A stretch of 64,000 bases of DNA, from the NCBI GenBank assembly GCA_022605955.1, contig JAKCOZ010000106.1:1-64000 (forward strand), given 5' to 3'. Positions 61,857 through 64,000 of this stretch are shown in pieces. The DNA is from Rallus limicola. Its lineage: Eukaryota > Chordata > Aves > Gruiformes > Rallidae. Position 1 is the first letter of the stretch, and each line of letters starts with the position of its first letter. The notes beneath the pieces were generated by a model. It was given only the letters and a program-made list of their open reading frames with translations, did no database searches and had not been told where the DNA came from. Both the position numbers and the translations under genes were made by a program.

Positions 61857-63439
61857 AAAGGCTGAGAGCCAAAGTGACAGGGTCTGCTTGTGTGTCCTGT
61901 TAGGAGGTTTCAGACAAGCTATGCCTTTCATGCCTAGCTTCTTTACTTTGGGAGTTATTGCTGGACGTTTAGCATGTTTTGAACTGCAGTCTGCTAGGGC
62001 CGAGAAAAGCACCGTAGGAGCTTCCAGGCATGTTCCCTCTTTCCAGGCAAAGGAAAAGGCTGAGAGCCAAAGTGACAGGGTCTGCTTGTGTGTCCTGTTA
62101 GGAGGTTTCAGACAAGCTATGCCTTTCATGCCTAGCTTCTTTACTTTGGGAGTTATTGCTGGACGTTTAGCATGTTTTGAACTGCAGTCTGCTAGGGCCG
62201 AGAAAAGCACCGTAGGAGGTTCCAGGCATGTTCCCTCTTTCCAGGCAAAGGAAAAGGCTGAGAGCCAAAGTGACAGGGTCTGCTTGTGTGTCCTGTTAGG
62301 AGGTTTCAGACAAGCTATGCCTTTCATGCCTAGCTTCTTTACTTTGGGAGTTATTGCTGGACGTTTAGCATGTTTTGAACTGCAGTCTGCTAGGGCCGAG
62401 AAAAGCACTGTAGGAGGTAGTAGGTATGTTCCCTCTTTCCAGGCAAAGGAAAAGGCTGAGAGCCAAAGTGACAGGGTCTGCTTGTGTGTCCTGTTAGGAG
62501 GTTTCAGACAAGCTATGCCTTTCATGCCTAGCTTCTTTACTTTGGGAGTTATTGCTGGACGTTTAGCATGTTTTGAACTGCAGTCTGCTAGGGCCGAGAA
62601 AAGCACCGTAGGAGGTTCCAGGCATGTTCCCTCTTTCCAGGCAAAGGAAAAGGCTGAGAGCCAAAGTGACAGGGTCTTCTTGTGTGTCCTGTTAGGAGGT
62701 TTCAGACAAGCTATGCCTTTCAGTCCTAGCTTCTTTACTTTGGGAGTTATTGCTGGACGTTTAGCATGTTTTGAACTGCAGTCTGCTAGGGCCGAGAAAA
62801 GCACCGTAGGAGGTTCCAGGCATGTTCCCTCTTTCCAGGCAAAGGAAAAGGCTGAGAGCCAAAGTGACAGGGTCTGCTTGTGTGTCCTGTTAGGAGGTTT
62901 CAGACAAGCTATGCCTTTCAGTCCTAGCTTCTTTACTTTGGGAGTTATTGCTGGACGTTTAGCATGTTTTGAACTGCAGTCTGCTAGGGCCGAGAAAAGC
63001 ACCGTAGGAGGTTCCAGGCATGTTCCCTCTTTCCAGGCAAAGGAAAAGGCTGAGAGCCAAAGTGACAGGGTCTGCTTGTGTGTCCTGTTAGGAGGTTTCA
63101 GACAAGCTATGCCTTTCAGTCCTAGCTTCTTTACTTTGGGAGTTATTGCTGGACGTTTAGCATGTTTTGAACTGCAATCTGCTAGGGCCGAGAAAAGCAC
63201 CGTAGGAGGTTCCAGGCATGTTCCCTCTTTCCAGGCAAAGGAAAAGGCTGAGAGCCAAAGTGACAGGGTCTGCTTGTGTGTCCTGTTAGGAGGTTTCAGA
63301 CAAGCTATGCCTTTCAGGCCTAGCTTCTTTACTTTGGGAGTTATTGCTGGACGTTTAGCATGTTTTGAACTGCAGTCTGCTAGGGCCGAGAAAAGCAGTG
63401 TAGGAGGTAGCAGGTATGTTCCTTCTTTCCAGGCAAAGA
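61857..63439 (-). repeat. Inverted-arm higher-order unit, 8 monomers (1,583 bp)
   Basis: It is bounded by two monomers that read GGCAAAGAAAAGGC where the consensus reads GGCAAAGGAAAAGGC (deletions near 61,856 and 63,439). In + strand order it holds AP, A, B (with GGTAGTAGGTATG near 62,420), a monomer with GGTCTTCTTG (62,678), three A monomers, and a B monomer with AAGCAGTGTAGG. None of these combinations was seen in the forward arm. Confidence 0.86.
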
Positions 63440-64000
63440 AAAGGCTGAGAGCCAAAGTGACAGGGTCTGCTTGTGTGTCCTGTTAGGAGGTTTCAGACAA
63501 GCTATGCCTTTCATGCCTAGCTTCTTTACTTTGGGAGTTATTGCTGGACGTTTAGCATGTTTTGAACTGCAGTCTGCTAGGGCCGAGAAAAGCACCGTAG
63601 GAGCTTCCAGGCATGTTCCCTCTTTCCAGGCAAAGGAAAAGGCTGAGAGCCAAAGTGACAGGGTCTGCTTGTGTGTCCTGTTAGGAGGTTTCAGACAAGC
63701 TATGCCTTTCATGCCTAGCTTCTTTACTTTGGGAGTTATTGCTGGACGTTTAGCATGTTTTGAACTGCAGTCTGCTAGGGCCGAGAAAAGCACCGTAGGA
63801 GGTTCCAGGCATGTTCCCTCTTTCCAGGCAAAGGAAAAGGCTGAGAGCCAAAGTGACAGGGTCTGCTTGTGTGTCCTGTTAGGAGGTTTCAGACAAGCTA
63901 TGCCTTTCATGCCTAGCTTCTTTACTTTGGGAGTTATTGCTGGACGTTTAGCATGTTTTGAACTGCAGTCTGCTAGGGCCGAGAAAAGCACTGTAGGAGG
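63440..64000 (-). repeat. Inverted-arm unit, next copy, cut by window edge
   Basis: It starts with the same AP monomer and continues like 61,857-62,417. The last bases (AAAGCACTGTAGGAGG) match the B monomer at 62,402. No difference was noticed by eye over this stretch. It shows that the 8-monomer unit is tandemly repeated beyond the window. Confidence 0.84.

Larger units (their letters stand above)
61297..64000 (-). repeat. 198-bp satellite array, inverted arm (about 13.7 monomers)
   Basis: From 61,297 the same monomer is read as its reverse complement: GTGTGTCCTGTTAGG at 61,297, again at 61,495, and every 198 bp after that. The arm has its own variants, for example CACTGC in place of CAGTGC in two B-type monomers (near 61,813 and 63,396). 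It also has two one-base deletions 1,583 bp apart. It runs past the right window edge, so its length is unknown. Confidence 0.97.

Noticed and set aside
60500..62100. Fold-back palindrome (recent inverted duplication) centred on 61,296
   Set aside because: Monomer subtypes on the two sides do not mirror each other, and the join is not in mirror register.
78..63991. Giant open reading frames on both strands, up to about 5,000 codons, with a 66-residue repeat
   Set aside because: They follow from a period divisible by 3. Changes are mostly amino-acid altering, stops and frameshifts recur (TGGAAATAGG, CCTAGAAAG, GAATGAAC, G4, T5), both strands are open equally, and no promoter, intron or unique end is present.
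1..64000. A coding tandem-repeat exon (mucin-like or other repeat protein)
   Set aside because: The array changes strand at 61,297, carries indels that are not multiples of three, and the predicted repeat has no recognisable domain or compositional bias of such proteins.
1..64000. CRISPR array
   Set aside because: The 198-bp repeats are contiguous, with no unique spacers between short repeats, and no cas genes are present.
1..64000. Alpha satellite
   Set aside because: The monomer is 198 bp rather than 171 bp, about half GC, and I see no alpha-satellite landmark such as a proper CENP-B box.
1..64000. Bacterial or phage repeat region
   Set aside because: No ribosome-binding sites, operons or genes are present, and hundreds of near-identical 198-bp monomers with higher-order units are characteristic of eukaryotic satellites.

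Overview
The window is satellite DNA from end to end. About 323 copies of one 198-bp monomer run head to tail with no unique sequence, gene, RNA gene or transposon between them, and both window edges cut through the array. Such a long, homogenised array with higher-order structure points to a eukaryotic chromosome, in a centromeric, pericentromeric or other heterochromatic block. I do not recognise the monomer family and cannot name the species. The monomer is about 49% GC by hand count of a consensus, with three CpG sites and usually one CTGCAG site.

Layout. (1) 1-61,296: about 310 monomers in one orientation. Diagnostic variants split this arm into two domains that change near 32.2 kb. Domain 1 (1 to about 32,175) is made of higher-order units ending in a monomer with TGGAAATAGG. 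Between successive markers these units hold 9, 24, 33, 18, 10, 26 and 13 monomers, and most are deletion or duplication forms of a 24-monomer (4,752-bp) unit. Domain 2 (about 32,176 to 61,296) uses a different marker (CCTAGAAAG), carries its own diverged monomers, and holds a large tandem duplication with an offset of 11,089 bp (56 monomers plus 1 bp). (2) 61,296/61,297: an abrupt orientation switch inside a monomer. (3) 61,297-64,000: about 13.7 monomers in the opposite orientation, with a private 8-monomer (1,583-bp) higher-order unit.

Monomer variants used as labels: A type (GCCTGGAACC), B type (ACCTGCTACC), HP (GGAACATCC), AP (GGAAGCTCC), TP (GGAAACTCC), CM (ACATGCATGG), KL (AAACTTCCA), R (AGGACGAAAA), V (TTTGTCTGG), E (AAGGAGACC), CC (GACTGCTG) and DM (CTGCATGACA). 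M and L mark the state of the loop site, AGGCATG/AGGAATG versus AGGACTG/AGGCCTG.

Very long open frames exist on both strands only because 198 is divisible by 3 and the monomer lacks stops in one frame per strand. The variants change the translation freely and include stops and frameshifts, so I annotate no coding sequence. What the window records is satellite evolution: unequal exchange, local duplication, gene-conversion-like mixing and one inversion (or assembly) breakpoint.
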